The notes under the pieces were generated by a model. The model ran no database searches, was not told the DNA's origin, and saw only the letters and a program-made list of their open reading frames with translations. The position numbers and the translations under genes were made by a program. Below, in pieces: positions 1 through 12,380 of a stretch of DNA of 64,000 nucleotides. How positions within the stretch are numbered: the stretch's first letter is position 1; each line of letters starts with the position of its first letter. This DNA comes from Monilinia fructicola (taxonomy: Eukaryota; Ascomycota; Leotiomycetes; Helotiales; Sclerotiniaceae): contig VICG01000014.1 in assembly GCA_008692225.1 (NCBI GenBank), positions 1,178,001-1,242,000 of the forward strand, given 5' to 3'.

Positions 1-1180
1 AATGTCCCCGCAAGCCCTGTAAGTATGCTTAATGGCAGATCTTCTGATACGAAAGATTGCGTATCTCTCATTTCCCGTGGCCACGGGTGGCCTATGGTAA
101 CACCAGCTTTGCCCTGACTTGACATCCCACAGGCTTCTTGGTCTTGACGGGCCAATTGCCATGATTGATCGGAATACCAGATTACTTGTTTGAGATATTG
201 CAAGGGAAGCGTGCTGGTGGACAAATTTTTTTAGGATCTTCAGCCAATGACTAATTCAGCTGGAGCCTGCGCACTCCTCATCCTCAGTGAATCATTGCCA
301 TTGCTGGACCACTCATTTGAAAAATTCAAGGGCCCGCATCGCTGTAGTTTGAGTAACACTGCAGCATGCAGCCCCTTACAAGTATTTTTGTATAATCTTT
401 ACCGGCAATGCAGAAAAAATTTCAGGAACAAGATCTGTAAGAAACTTCCAAAGAGATGCCGCCACTAGCTGCACGACAGATCTTACTTCGTGTTTGAAGC
501 GAAACAACCGTGACCATATTCATTTGGCGATACCCCTTCATATCTCTATGTTGCCCTTTTCAATTTTGGCCGAGCGCCGCTGGGCCTTTAGGGCATATGT
601 GAGAATGGCGTCTCACGACCTGCATACATGAAATGGGACACTACAGGCATCGGGATAATTGGTTGCGGAAGAAAGTCCCTTTAGATCTTGAAACTGACCG
701 CCAAAAATCAAGAGTTTGCTGCCATTCCTGGGCATGGTTAAGTCAGCCAAGGGCTCGGGGTGTCAAATTCGTGACTTGCATCAACCTAGTGGTCAGGTCA
801 ACCTACATTGGCCCTCTCTGATCCTATAATAAATCCGCAGAAAATGATGGTTTGAGCCCATGGTACATAATTTGGAGTAAAATTTCATAGCACTTCCTAT
901 CATTTATAAGTCCATCCACTTATATCGGCATCCACTTATATCGGCATCCACTTATATCGGAGCAGATCTTTTGTCTCATGAAGTGACTGGCCACCTTTGC
1001 GGTCTCCATGGTTGTTTCCTTCTTCTGGCTAAGGGATTTCCGGCCTTCTCTTCTGTGTTACTTCTAATAGACATGAGATACCAGAAACCAGTTGAAACTC
1101 TTAAATTCTTGGACCCTTGAGCTCCTGCATTAAATACGTCAAAGTAACATGGTAATAATCAACAATGAACTGGCAAATAA
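1..1180. other. Intergenic / no supported gene
   Basis: No convincing coding region. Three exact tandem copies of a 16-bp unit lie at 913-960. Near 628-675 a short frame reads TTGIGIIGCG, which resembles the N-terminal dinucleotide-binding loop of Gfo/Idh/MocA oxidoreductases, but stops follow almost at once. At best this is a fragment, and it is not called as a gene. Confidence 0.5.
913..960. repeat. Tandem repeat, 3 x 16 bp
   Basis: The unit CATCCACTTATATCGG occurs three times head to tail with no mismatch at 913-928, 929-944 and 945-960. It lies about 220 bp upstream of the NmrA-like relic. Confidence 0.95.
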
Positions 1181-2226
1181 CATGATGCGAATTGCGATAG
1201 CAGGCTCAGGTGGCTTGGCACGGATTCTCGCTCATCACATCAACGAGACAGTACATCCATTCATCATATTGTCAAGAGAGGTTAGTTAACTCGAAAAATC
1301 GGCCTCTAAACCAAAATTTGACCAGGCTTTAGGCTCGACCAGATCTCGAGGTGCTCGGGTATCAAGTAACTGTGGTCAACTACGACAACCAGGATGATCT
1401 TCGTTTTCATCTTCGAGGCATAGATATCGTCATTTCGACAGTTTCTGGAATCTCTCAAATCAATCTTATTGACGCTGCCGCAAATTCTCGTGTCCAATGC
1501 TTCGTGCCGGCGGATTACCAAGATAAACTAGGGGGACGACCAACGAACGATCCCCTAGATCATGGAAGGGCTGCAAGTATTGAAAGGCTTCGACACTGGG
1601 CTCATCACCCTCGTCATCGAATGCGATATACTATTTTCGCTTGTGGGGTTTTCTATGAAGGTTTGCCCGAGGAGGTTTAGCATCGATAGGCATCGGAAAC
1701 TTCAACTGCAATTGGCTATCAAGGTTCTTATTTGATGAACATGGAGACCAACGCCGCAGAAATCGTGGAATATAGTACTGCAGGGTATCCCATTTCAGTG
1801 TCCATGACTTCTGCACATGATTTGGCAAGATTTATCGTTGCAGCTCTTGATTTGGATCAACGTATATGGCCTATAGAGTTTAGAATGCAGGGTGATAGAA
1901 AAACTGTAACGGAGATTGTGCAATATGCTGAGGCTGTCAAAGGACGTACGGCTCATCAGTCAGCTTCTGATAAAACTTGCAAAACTAATGCTAACAAGAT
2001 GCATAGAACCATTCGAAAAAAACGGTGATTGCAGCTCCAACGCTATTGACAAACCCTCCAAGAGGCTGCCTATTACCAAGATCACGCTAAAGTCAGTCGC
2101 ATACAGGAATTGATGGCCACTGAGCAGAGGAGATACGACTTTTCTCAGATCAATCTGAACTCTTTAGTCAACTTCCATCCAACTTCATTTTGGGACTGGC
2201 TAAGTACTCACTGGGCAGCTCAATGA
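1181..2226 (+). pseudogene. NmrA-like / isoflavone-reductase-like NAD(P)-binding protein, frameshifted
   Basis: The product would be an atypical short-chain reductase of the NmrA/isoflavone reductase family, a Rossmann-fold NAD(P)-binding protein. The N-terminus MRIAIAGSGGLARILAHHI carries the glycine-rich nucleotide loop. An intron at about 1277-1324 joins LSRE to ARPDLEVLGYQ. FVPADYQ, TSAHDLARFIVAALDL and the C-terminal RRYDF...WLSTHW are all family hallmarks. The frame breaks near 1660: FYEG is followed by stops, while GGLASIGIGNFN continues in a neighbouring frame. It breaks again near 1735, and once more between about 1990 and 2100. No intron with consensus borders repairs these breaks. 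I infer a decaying gene; local sequence error is the alternative. Confidence 0.75.
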
Positions 2227-3436
2227 ACCTGTCCTCACGTCCGGGTTTGAAGATGACAGGTACAAATGACCAGGACGTCTCGATACTTCACCCTTGCATA
2301 TATTAGCACTATATTGCCCGATATTCATGATTTTGTTATATCGTAGTTTTGGTTAAACAGGGAGTCCGACACTGCCGCGGTTAGTTCTTTTGAAGCAGGA
2401 GATACATGCATTAGATTTGAAATAGGGTAGAGGGATTCAGTCTCGCAAGGGAGGGAAATCATTGATACACATCGAGGCTCATGGATACAAGGTTCCTTTT
2501 TCTTCTTCTTTTCCTTTTTCTCAAGGCTAGATTTTAGACATTCTTATACTCCTTTACATAAATGCGTTGGCTTATGGATGTGATCGGCATGGGCTGTTTG
2601 GTCCCCGGCTATAGGGTGTTTGCTTTCGACCTTGCATCTTCAGTATGCAGCGTACTGTAGATACTTAGGGAAAGTCCGTGAGAATCGTTTCTAATATACC
2701 GGTTATCTTGTCCACTACAAAATGCAGCTCGTGATTCTATGAAACATCGTTGCGTTATACCTGTACAGTAAGTATATGGGGAATCAGTGCCGTACCAGCG
2801 AAAGTAAATTCAATGTTCTTCTAAGCGTCGACCTCAACATTCGATGCTCATCCTCGAGACTGTACAAGGAAGAATCACAACACTTTATACGGATATCACA
2901 TCTACTGTTGATGAATAATGACCCTGACTGAGAATGGCTGTAAGAAACCCGAAATTATATTTGTCCTTCCAGCAAAGAAATCATTGAGCTTATGTGTCTT
3001 TCCGCGGTAGTAAAGAGTAGAGAGCATATAAAAGTACATATTACATGCTAATACATTGAAAATGCATTTCAACAAATACATAAATTTTCTCTGATGGTCC
3101 ATCAAGAGAAATTCCATGCGGCACTCCAATCAGGACGAGACGTTGGTTTAGAACTATATCACATGATCTACAACGTCAGACCCTAGCGATATGTAAACAT
3201 TGAACACCCATGCATGGCATTACCACCAAAAAGCATTTAACCATTCACCCCAACAACCCCCAGACCCCCCACGACTCTAAGTCTGAAATAATCTCGAGTA
3301 GAATACCGATATCTATTCATTGACGCGAAGGTACACGCTATACTCGCGCGAAATACACTTAATACACCAGTTCTATAAAACGACGATCGTCCCGACAACG
3401 AGAAATTCAAGGAAGCAGATGTGCTGCTGAATATCA
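2227..3436. other. Intergenic, no gene recognised
   Basis: This is mixed-composition DNA with only short, unconvincing open frames on either strand. It contains a T/C-rich stretch near 2492-2522. I see no conserved protein signature. Confidence 0.6.
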
Positions 3437-5115
3437 ATGACTACTCTTGTACGAACTCGAAATCCTTTAGAAACGCTGATAATGACCCAACAACCCGGCG
3501 GCACGAAGAAGGAGTAAAAGATTGGCCGGTTAGTTTGGATTTTCTTTACTGTTCGGGTTGCGACAATGGAGGGGATGTAGATTGGGAAGATTTTGCGCGT
3601 TCGTCGGGGCATTACTCACACAATTACAGGATATGAGGAGGAAGATGGGGACTTTCAATTCACGCGTGTATCAAAGAAGGCGAAAACTGCAGCATCTGTA
3701 CCAGAGCCCATTCTGGAAGCCTGCACCACCTGTGACAACCACGTCCCTAGGAGGAGCAAGAAAGTCGTTCATGAGCGCGAAAGCCATAATGTTTCACCAG
3801 CACGAATACAGCCGTTAAGAAATCGAGATCAGCACCGAAAACAAACCCCTCTACGCCAAAAGAATCGAAGGTAGAAAAGGTACCGAAACCCAGAACGAAG
3901 CCGAACCCAAACGAGGGACTAGGAAAAGTACGCGTTTATCGACTGAGAAGCCCCACAATGAGGACGGTAGCATCGCGAATGGAAGTAGGGATTACGAGGA
4001 TAGTGTTGATATAATTGGCGGTGCACCTGCACGCGAGGAATCGAACAGGTCAACTACAGAAGCTTCGAATATTACACGCTCTACCGTCATCTCCCTGCCA
4101 TTCAGCGATACGCCAATCATAAATCGCAACAAGGAATTGCGAAAGAAAGGTGGGGCGGGTCAGAGGAGGAGTAGTTTGGGCATGCGTGGGAGGAGGGCAA
4201 GTTCACTCATTGATAGTGGATATACCGCGATACCTCATAAAGAAGTCGAGACCTCTCAGTTCTACAAACATATCGAGGATGGGTTACCTGAGCCGAGAAA
4301 GGATGAAACAACTTTTGACTTGGACAGGCGAAAGAGCCTTGCCGGAAAAGCCTGCGCATGGAGACCCAGATAGTAGTGCAAAATTGGCAGGTACGTGCTT
4401 TATTCACACATAAGTTTCAAAACCATTACTAATGAGTGCAGCGAGAGCAATATCAGAAGCTCTCCTAAAGGATTTCCGGTACCAATTCTACATTTTCGAA
4501 TTGGTTCGATCGGGAAGAAAAACAAACCAACTAGGATAACAAAAGTGGTTAAGAAACCCAATCCTAAAAAAATGTCGAAGCGGAAGAAAAACATACAGGC
4601 TCTGGAGGCTCGAGTTAAAACAGTATGATTCACCTGTTTTAGAATTCAAGAGATTTGCTAACAGGTCATAGACTGGAAATCGAAAAAGCACAATGGATAT
4701 CCTTCAAGAAGCCACCCGCGCCTCTCCCTCCCCTCTTTTCCAACACGGATACAGACACAAATCCTCTCTCTCCTTCTCTAATTGACCCCACTCTCCTTGA
4801 CCCTGAACAATCCGCCATACTCTCCCTAATAACATCATCATCCTCTCTTTCTCTACGCGAAAACGTTTCGGAAAGATTAAAAGTCGTCCACCAAGAAATC
4901 GAACAGAAAATAGATCATTTCGTGGATGGAATACATAAAATCGAACGATATGGAGAAACAGTGGGAGAGTAGCGGACAAGATACTGGCGTTGAGTGCGGT
5001 GAGATTGGAGGATAGGGAAAGGAAGGAGAGAGAGTGTTGTAGGGACGAGGGATGTGCCGATGGTGGAGGTACTAAGGAGTTTAAGTAGGATTTTACCTGA
5101 AGGAAGTGCAAGGTA
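3437..5115 (+). pseudogene. DSN1: Kinetochore protein Dsn1/Mis13 (MIS12 complex), multiple single-base indels
   Basis: Dsn1/Mis13 is a subunit of the MIS12/MIND kinetochore complex, which links centromeric chromatin to Ndc80. Recognition rests on a run of family blocks: MTTLVRTRNPLETL at the start, EEEDGDFQFTR, the basic RRSSLGMRGRRASSLIDSG motif, FYKHIEDGLPEPR-RMKQLLTW, FSNWFDREE, VVKKPNPK, and GTRDVPMVEVLRSLSRILPEG near the end. These blocks sit in different frames. Shifts are visible near 3820, 3910, 4305 (an extra A in a run), 4480 (an extra C), 4525, 4570, 4970 and 5040. The splice site at about 4390-4440 looks normal. Protein conservation within each block is high, so either decay is recent or this stretch carries sequencing errors. 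Intact Dsn1 is normally essential. Confidence 0.8.
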
Positions 5116-8100
5116 GACTTGGTCGACTGGGATTTGAGAAGCTACAGTTCAGCCTGGTGCCTACACAAATTTCACAAAACCGTTCCCGCTTTGCTCAACT
5201 AGACGCATTAAGCTTGATCAAAATGAGCGTGGTTAACCTTCTGATTCAAGAACGATTTTTGCGGTGGAGAATTGGACCGCTGGTAAGAGGTAGGATATGA
5301 GTAGTGGGAGAACGGAATGTTGAATGAATCATGATAAGCGACTTTTGTCAAATGTTTTTTTTTTCTCCTTCCTTTCTTTGGTTACTGTGAATGGAATGGT
5401 AGGAGCAGGCTTTCTTTTTCCTTGCTTTCTAGAACTTTTTCTGTACAAATGGGTGGACGATGGAGCCGGCGTGGAAAGCTTTTTAATCTCAATGGAGTAA
5501 TGGGAGGAACTTTGATATCTTAGCATAGCGTGGATACATATCTTGCAACAGATGGGCGCGTGTTGGAATTGGAATTGGGAGAGATGGTTATGGTTGAATG
5601 AAGAATTATCAAGTTATATATGGAGGTTTTCTTTAATTGATTGTGAATTGTTTTCTTGGAAAGATTGATATCTCTGTTGTACATGTGTATATGGTAAGGT
5701 ATTATGGTGTGGCGTGGTGTTAAAAGGGCTCGTGTTGGCCTTGGATTCTCATCACAGTTATGGTTATCGTGTAATATTTTTCTTCTTTTGTCTTGATCCT
5801 TTTTGTGGGGGGGCTTCTTATATTGCGATCAAGCGTCGCCAATCATACACATACATTTTCACGAATCGAAGTCAAAGTCGAAGGAGTCAAAGTTTTCACA
5901 CGCGTATCGGATCATCGCGGTCGGTCATTTGAATGGACAAGCACACCCGCCGAGGATGACGGTGCGGAGGACATACAAGCAAAGGTGCACTTGGGAAATA
6001 CGCAGAGAGAGCACCCGGAGACTCCATGCGCGAGATTCCAGGCACAACCGGCCAGCCGTCTCGGCAAATTATGGAGTTTGGTTGTCCTTCCCCAGGGACA
6101 CGAGGGAATGGTTTTAGAGGGGGATGAAAAGGTCGACTCTTTGGGATGTTGCCTCATCCATCTTATACACATGTACACATGCGTACGTACCTCGCGTTCC
6201 ACTCTCTCCCCTTCTGGTTTCCTGGCAGCTTGGTTTCGCCTTCGTCGAGTGCGAGGGATCGGTCGTTCTTCGACGGACTCGTACCTCCTGTCGACTGGGG
6301 CTTTTCAGGCTGGTGTTTCTCATAACGAATCTTGTGGGTTTTCTGGGTTGCGGTACAGACTATCTCGTGCATGCTTGGTATCCTCCTCTTTATTCCTTGC
6401 TGGTCTTGTCTTGTCTTTGTCTTGCTGGGCAGGGCGTGGGATCTTCAATATCGAACGTGCTGGGCTGAGGGAGGTGGCTGGATGCGAGATGTATTGTTTC
6501 CCTTGCTTCCTCTCATTTCCTCCCCTCCCTTCAAATCCAGCGGCTCATCTCCATCACACCCCCACCCTCGAGACGTAACCCGCACACCCAAATCCTCAAA
6601 CCAGGAGAGAGAAGCAAAAAGCCAAAGGATCCCTAGCAACTTGTACTCTCCACGCCCTCCTAGCTCCCACATTACACCCTCCCCTAACTGTAACCTAACG
6701 GCCACAACGACCGAAATCTCACAATCTCAATGTCCCCCCACCGCACCATCGATCAAAGCTCGTCTGTCTGATCACCCAAATACACACACACCAAGAATAC
6801 TACCCACACCATCCACAAATCAACAAACAAAGAAACAGATTCCCGCATCTCCCCTCCCCTCCCCAACCCTCTCGCCTCTTCCATGCCCCTCCCATACCCT
6901 ACCTACCTACCTACCTACCTACCTACCTACCTACCTACCTACCTACCTACCTACCTACCTACCTACCTACCTACCTACCTACCTACCTACCTCCAATCAA
7001 CCAACCAGCCAACCCGTTTCAACATATTCTCCTCCATCCATCCATCCATCCATCCATCCATCCATCCATCCATCCATTCATTCATCCATCCATCCATCCA
7101 TCCATCCATCTATACATACATACATACACCCGTTGCTCTCTACTCAATTCTTCACATGATATTAAAATCATCCACATCACACCCCTCCCTCTCCCTCTCC
7201 CTCTCCCTCTCCAAAAACAGAGTATTCTCAAATTAGGCAGTGGTCACGAACGAACAAGAGAGAGAGAGAGAGAGGGAGAGACGCACGGCAATTTCCATCA
7301 TCCAAGCACACACACACACACATGTCGTCACCACAACCATCTGGACGATGGCGGGAGGGGATGAGATTCCGAGAGCAGAAGACAAAGGCAGAGAGAGGAT
7401 GTAAGACGCGATCCATGTCATGGGGTGGGATGCCGGGAGAGGTATGTATGCAATGAATGGATGTATGGAGGGGTATGTATTTCAATTCTATCAATTGATC
7501 CATTAATCACTCAATCCATCGTTCGCTCCGACTCATCTTAGTCCTCCACTTCCACACTCTCCTGCCCTATGGCGCACTCTTACTATCCAATACCATTTCC
7601 TATCGTCTCGATGCAGTGACACGCATGCCCTAAATTCTATCTTCTCCCTCGGCCTACTAACCATCGTCCCTCCAAAGGAAATCTAAGAACAGATGAACGG
7701 CCACCAGAGAGAAGAGATCAACTAATTAACAGCATGAAAAAAAAATGAAGAAAAGTATCCTATCCCTAAAGTCATTTGTCTCATTCCAATCAATCAATAT
7801 CCATCATTGAAAAAATTAGATCGAATTCTTTTTCGTTCGCCCTCCGTTCCTGCTATGCAATTGAAAACTCCCTCTCCCATCAGTCATCCGTATTACATAA
7901 AATCCAGACATGTTAGTTGTAATGGATTGTGTGCCCTTAAGTGCAGAGAAAGAAAGGGACAATTTTGGCACCGCCGGCTATCTGATCAACAGAAATATCG
8001 TGTGAACAGCAAACAAAGTACGGAACACATCTCTGATCGGTTGAGATATCTTGACTTTATAAGAAACCCTGTTTGATATCCGAAAATTCGCCCGTAATCT

Positions 8101-8414
8101 CTCATTTGCTCCAAATGACAAAATTAAAATAAATGAAAGAAAAAATGTGAAAAGAAATGTGTGGGTATTTTGGTAAAGAGAAATTAGCTCCAGATGATGC
8201 GAGACGGAACTTTGGGCCAGTATCGCGGAAACTATTTGGAAAAAAGACCAGAGGCAAATGCGATGTGATATTTTCAAGGTGGACTGATATCCACCGCAGC
8301 AAATGGTCATGCTTATATTGACAGGGTTCTGTGCTGCTCAGATGGGTAGGGGTCATGCTTGTACTAGAATGGGAAATCTTGAGGGCTTGGCTCCGAACAG
8401 ACAGAGGTTGATTA
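5116..8414. other. Gene-free interval with simple-sequence arrays
   Basis: Long open frames here, such as one at 6332-7159, translate to Ser/Pro/Thr-rich text running into tetranucleotide repeats and have no conserved domain. From about 6480 to 7230 the + strand is strongly C-rich. I see no exon with family similarity. The last 600 bp probably includes the 3' UTR of the G-alpha gene. Confidence 0.6.
6901..7130. repeat. Microsatellites (ACCT)n and (ATCC)n
   Basis: About 23 perfect copies of ACCT run from 6901 to 6992. An (ATCC)n array follows from about 7034 to 7110 and passes into a TACA tract. A CTCCCT tract (about 7185-7212) and a GA tract (about 7257-7282) lie nearby. Confidence 0.97.
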
Positions 8415-9776
8415 TCAAAGGATCAACTTTTGCAGATTTCTCTGTATAATCATGTCCTGCACTGATGCCATTGTAACTTTGAGCAGATCCGTGTCGGTGG
8501 CGTTTGTAAAATGACCATAGACTTCCCGTCCAGGGCTTCGATTTAAGGCAACAAATTTGTCCATGAAATATTTCGATGTCTGTTGCCAACTGGTGGTATC
8601 TCCTTGGAAATCTGAGAAGCCAAACTTGGTAATTGGGCTGTGATTAAGTTTTGCTTTAAACAAGTCGATCTTATTCAAGAAGAGGATCAATGCAGAGTGT
8701 TTAAACCAATGAGAGTTGGCAATTGACTCCCAGAGCATTAAAGCCTCTTGCATTTGATTCTGTACACATGTTAGTTGCCACTGATGTAAAATGATCGGCG
8801 TGTAAAATACGTACTCCATCCTTATCTTCCGCTAGACACTGATCATAACCACTGATAGCAACGAGAAAGAGCAATGCATTGACATTCTCGAAGCAATGTA
8901 TCCATTTCTTTCGCTCTGATCTTTGTCCTCCAACGTCAAACATTCTGTATTGTAAGGAACCAAGGTCGAAATGTGTTTCGGTAATACCAGTCGTTCTCAA
9001 TCTCGCGCGAAGAACATCTTGGTCAGTTGGCACAAACTCCTTGGTGAATAGACGATCTAGATCCTCGAAGAAACTGAAGACCCAAATTAGAAATATACGT
9101 TTCGCAGAGCCCAAGGGAAGCTTACTAGCACAAATTATCCTGAAGAGCAAACTCATTTCCTCTCTCAACAGTCTTTTGAATTCCTGGATCGGCCCATATG
9201 TCCTTGAATGCTTTAAGGTATTCGAGAGGAATTGGCTCGTAGGGTCGAAGGTCCTTTTCTTCTGTTATCATGGGGATATATTGCTGTAAATGAGATGGTT
9301 AGCAATTATCCTGGAATGCGTGGCTTGAAAGGATGACAGGAGTTTGGCGGCGCATCAACCTACAGTGTTATTTTCGTTTTCGAATGGAATGTTGAAATCA
9401 TTCATCGCCTCTATCGTCATTCTCAATCCATCTAAGATGTTGTGAAAGATTATAATGCGCCATTCTTCTTTTTCGTTCTTGGAGAAGCCGTCTTTGGTGT
9501 AAATAATTCTCATCTGCTTTAGAATTGTTGACTTGCCCGACTCTCCAGCACCTGCAAGCAGTAATGATTAGCATATGACATCCTAGATAATCTTCTTCAG
9601 ATGATGAGGCTCAGAATAGAGTATGGTTCTGCAGAATTGTGGAGGACGCGGGTCGACAACTTACCCAATAATAGCAACTTGACTTGTCGCTGCATAACCT
9701 TTTCGTCTCTGTGGATAAGAGCGTCTATCTCTTTTGACCTCTTAGCTTCGACATCCTCCCTACTGCCGAAACACAT
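8415..9776 (-). CDS. gna-2: Heterotrimeric G-protein alpha subunit, group II (GNA-2 type)
   Basis: This is a membrane-associated GTPase switch that couples receptors to effectors. Five exons (9776-9665, 9551-9364, 9283-9126, 9073-8815, 8759-8415) close in frame to 353 residues, normal for G-alpha. It has the P-loop GAGESGKST, switch regions RARLRTTGI and [19 protein letters not shown], the guanine-specificity motif NKID and the TNATDT motif. Fungal group II is indicated by the MCFG start and the ...NLQKLIL end. The protein therefore lacks both Gly2 of the myristoylation signal and the Cys at position -4 used by pertussis toxin; Cys2 could be palmitoylated. An additional ATG lies directly upstream, and the second Met is chosen because it gives the MCFG start. 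All splice sites are canonical. In Botrytis the group II subunit is called BCG2. Confidence 0.95.
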
Positions 9777-10560
9777 CATGAAGGGCCAAAATTGAGAAGG
9801 AATTTTGAAAGATTTCTTAGGAGAACTTGTAAATCACTTTTTTTTTTACAAAAAAAAGTGATGCTGTAATGACAAAGAAGGGGATTGAAAAAAAAAGATT
9901 TATGTAAAGGAGAGTAGATTGACGATTCAGTTGGAGGGAGTGTGGTGTGGTGTGGTGTTGTGGGGATGAGCGAGTACTTTTTTCTTGTAAAAAAAGTAAG
10001 TAGGTAGGTAGCAGGTATTGGTAGTTGGTAGTAGGTAGTAGGTATTGGTAGTAACTGGGGTAACTGGGTACTGGAGATGATGGATGATGATATGATGATG
10101 GGTAGTTGGTAACGGAGCTGGATGCTGGATGCTGGATGCTGGATGCTTGATGCTGGATACTAGGTACTAGGTACTGGGCATTGGCTACTGTATGGGAAAT
10201 TGAATTGAGTTGAATCGTATTGAATTGAATCTGAAAGGATTGGATTGGATGGGAGTGAGTTGAGTTGAATAGGATTGAATAGAGTAGAGTAAAGTAGTGA
10301 GTGAAGTAGGAGTCGAGTAGAGGAGAGTAGAGGAGAGTAGAGGAGAGTAGAGGAGAGGAGAGGAGAGTAGAGGAGAGAGAGAGTAGAGTAAAGTAGAGTA
10401 GAGCAGAGGAGAGGAGAGTAGATGAGAGGAGAGTAGATGAGAGGAGAGTAGAGGAGAGAGTAGGGTAGAGTTGAATTGAATTGAATTGAATTGAAGTGAA
10501 GCGAAGTGAAGTGAAGTGAAGTGAATTGAATTTCGCCCGCTGATATGTCAAATCAAGTCA
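9777..10560. repeat. Purine-rich low-complexity tract upstream of the G-alpha gene
   Basis: On the + strand this stretch is almost entirely G and A with scattered T. It is built from AGTAGAGGAG-like units (about 10280-10470), GAATT units (about 10470-10530), GGATGCT units (about 10120-10160) and GTAGGTAGG units. It is the 5' flank of the G-alpha gene, so the promoter sits in or beside it. The apparent 244-residue open frame on the - strand is a translation of the repeat. Confidence 0.85.
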
Positions 10561-11340
10561 ATAAAATCCGATCATTTGAAATCTTGTGATGCAGAATTAT
10601 CACGAGAGAATAAATCGAGTAAGAAAGTCGTAAAGAGTAAATCGTAGGTAGCAAATAGTAAGTAAGTACGTACGTAGTAAGTGGTCGGTAGTCAGTCAGT
10701 CAGTCGTGAGTAGTACCTAGGTAGTGTCAAGATAGTGTAAAGAAGTATCAAAGCTATGAATATGAATAACTGGACCGTTTTTCTTCAAGGGACAAGCTTT
10801 TGGAATTTGGATTTTGAGTTTGAGTGTTTGTCAACTTCTGGGATTTTATTACGGCTCCAGCTCCCTCCAGGGCTCTTGTTCATATATTCCATTCGGGGAT
10901 AGCTCGCTAGCTTCCCAGGTTGTTGATAAGACGGGACGGAGAGACGGGTTTGACGGATACAGTTATGCGGAGTTGTTGAAATACCAGGGAGGTATTGATT
11001 GTACTATAAGTCTTACTACTTACTGTATATACTCTGTCTGACTCTGTAGTGATGGCTCTTGATGATTTGATGGGATGGATGGCATAGGATGGAATGGGAT
11101 GAAGTGGGATGGGATAGATCATTAGATTCAGATTCAGATTCAGATTTTGGATTTGGATTTGGATTCTGGATTTAGATTTAGATTCAGATTTTACATTTTA
11201 CGTTTTAGATTGGGATTAGGATTAGGATTGGGATTGGGATTGGGATTGGAATTGGGATTGGGATTGATCATTGGTGTTGGGATTGGATTTGAAATAGGTT
11301 GTTGAATAGATTTGGCTGGACTCTCGCTTGTGAGACTTAA
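10561..11340. repeat. Degenerate short tandem repeats
   Basis: It contains GTAAGTAC/GTCAGTCA tracts (about 10650-10730), GATTCAGATTCAGATT runs (about 11120-11200) and GGATTGGGATTGGGATT runs (about 11205-11290). No gene is seen. Confidence 0.8.
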
Positions 11341-12380
11341 AATGATATTAAGAAAAAGTAAATAAAATAATACATATATCTAATTACTATCTATTTTCTT
11401 CTTATTAAATATATAGGTAAGGAAGAAGATATTTAATAAAAGAATAATAAGAATAATAATACGAGGGAGGTAGATGATTAATAGAATTAAATTAATAGAA
11501 TAATATTTATAATATATTTAAAATTATATATTTAATACTTAGTATTTATAAATAATTAATAAGTATTATATATTATTTATAAGATTAAGGTTAAAATAGC
11601 TAGATAGCTAAATAAGCAAATATTATTATAATATTAATAAATATCTAAAATTAATATTTATAAAAGTAAGAGTACTCTATAATTAATTATTTACTATTTA
11701 CTATTTAGATATAAATTAAATCTATTAGAATTAAGCTATTAACGTATCTACATCTAAATCTACCTTTAACTCTACATTTATATATATACCTAACACTTAA
11801 CAATCCTAAGATTCGAATAAAACTAGCCCAAGTACACACCTAGGTATAATCAATCCATAATGTACAATCGACCATTTCAACATAACAATGAGATGAAATT
11901 TGATTTGTATATGCTTGATTGTGGCTTTAGATTTGAATCTGATACATGCAAAATCTCCGGGAAAAGGCAGATTGTATGATTGACAGGTCGATATTCGATG
12001 TGAGGTACCTAGGTATTTCTGGATACTGCTAGGTTTCTCTAATGTTTTCTTGGTATGGTGAAAGGTTATTTACGATAGTAATGTAATCAATTAAATACTA
12101 TCAAGGTAAATGGATGAATACCTAGGTAGGTGCTTATGTGAATTACTAAGTAAGATATTAGTAGAGTGATTGAAATTAAGTATATATAGAGTATATAGAT
12201 ATTATATTTTGATTAAGATTATATCTTTATATTATTTAGATATATATATATATTTATATATTTACTTAATACTATAATTAATAAATAATTAATAATTAGT
12301 AATTAGTAAATTAATAAATTAATCTATATAAGTAATTATAATCATAATATAAACTATCTAGTAAGGGGGGTTTTTAAGAA
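11341..12380. other. AT-rich island
   Basis: About 1 kb of very A/T-rich DNA (runs such as TTTATAATATATTTAAAATT) with no open frame of note and abundant TpA. Borders are sharp: the left is the GGATT repeat zone and the right is a CCTAGGTA-containing segment near 12385. Composition resembles repeat-induced point mutation relics, but no transposon coding sequence is recognisable. Confidence 0.75.

Noticed and set aside
600..700. GIGIIGCG dinucleotide-binding-like motif
   Set aside because: Followed almost at once by stops and no further Gfo/Idh/MocA text; too little to call a relic.
913..960. Direct repeats considered as a CRISPR array
   Set aside because: Repeats are contiguous with no spacers, and the genome is eukaryotic.
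6332..7159. 275-residue open frame
   Set aside because: It is Ser/Pro/Thr text that runs into PTYLPTYL and IHPSIHPS repeats from tetranucleotide arrays; no domain.
9817..10551. 244-residue open frame on the - strand
   Set aside because: It is a translation of the purine/pyrimidine repeat; composition only.
11205..11290. GGATTAGGATTGGG run resembling telomere repeat
   Set aside because: Units are GGATT(A/G)-type, not TTAGGG, and grade into other GATT repeats; an internal microsatellite is simpler.
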